Assembly (NCBI GenBank): GCA_018660405.1
Contig: JABJKL010000075.1
Span: 1-6,764 of the forward strand
DNA: 6,764 nt
Direction: 5' to 3'
Source of the DNA: Pseudomonadota bacterium
GTDB taxonomy: Bacteria > Pseudomonadota > Gammaproteobacteria > Arenicellales > Arenicellaceae
Part shown: in pieces, positions 6,764-6,764 of the stretch
Position numbering within the stretch: position 1 is the first letter of the stretch
How the letters are laid out: each line of letters opens with the position of its first letter
The notes under the pieces: generated by a model
Database searches by the model: none
What the model was told of the DNA's origin: nothing
Seen by the model: only the letters and a program-made list of their open reading frames with translations
Program-made: the position numbers and the translations under genes

Positions 6764-6764
6764 A

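Noticed and set aside
1..6764. CRISPR array, tRNA, rRNA, insertion sequence or attachment site
   Set aside because: No regularly spaced repeats, tRNA-like cloverleaf, transposase reading frame or terminal inverted repeats were seen on reading both strands.

Overview
The window looks like chromosomal DNA from a proteobacterium, most plausibly an environmental or marine gammaproteobacterium. The reasons are the mixed, moderate base composition, a tandem pair of secreted DUF6152-type proteins, a large tetratricopeptide-type protein and a tripartite tricarboxylate transporter (TTT). This placement is inferred from family content; no rRNA or other marker gene is present.

Layout, left to right. 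(1) Bases 2-1234 (+) hold the C-terminal part of a TPR-type protein whose start lies off the left edge. (2) Bases 1235-1518 are intergenic. They hold a coding-like open segment of about 53 codons with no recognisable start or family, then a candidate promoter and a good ribosome binding site. (3) Bases 1519-2559 and 2590-3660 (+) are two tandem paralogous genes. Each encodes an exported protein with an N-terminal DUF6152-like domain and a long, strongly conserved C-terminal domain. (4) Bases 3673-3837 (-), only 12 bases past the second paralog and convergent with it, hold what I read as a wrecked 3' end of a LigJ-like amidohydrolase gene with an internal deletion. (5) Bases 3883 to the right edge (-) encode a TTT-family solute uptake system in transcription order receptor (tctC-like, start off the right edge), large membrane subunit (tctA-like), small membrane subunit (tctB-like).

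How the parts fit. The three transporter genes are tightly spaced (30 and 13 bases) and surely form one transcription unit. The periplasmic receptor binds a carboxylate and hands it to the TctA/TctB membrane complex, driven by an ion gradient. The amidohydrolase remnant directly downstream suggests the unit once continued into a catabolic gene, possibly for an aromatic-derived dicarboxylate or tricarboxylate, which has since been lost. On the other strand, the two DUF6152-type genes probably form a two-gene operon driven from about base 1450-1475; their biochemical role is unknown.

The best candidates for something undescribed are the duplicated two-domain DUF6152 proteins, including a possible metal site at the mature N-terminus, and the deletion-scarred amidohydrolase relic. 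No RNA genes, CRISPR array, insertion sequence or attachment site was recognised.
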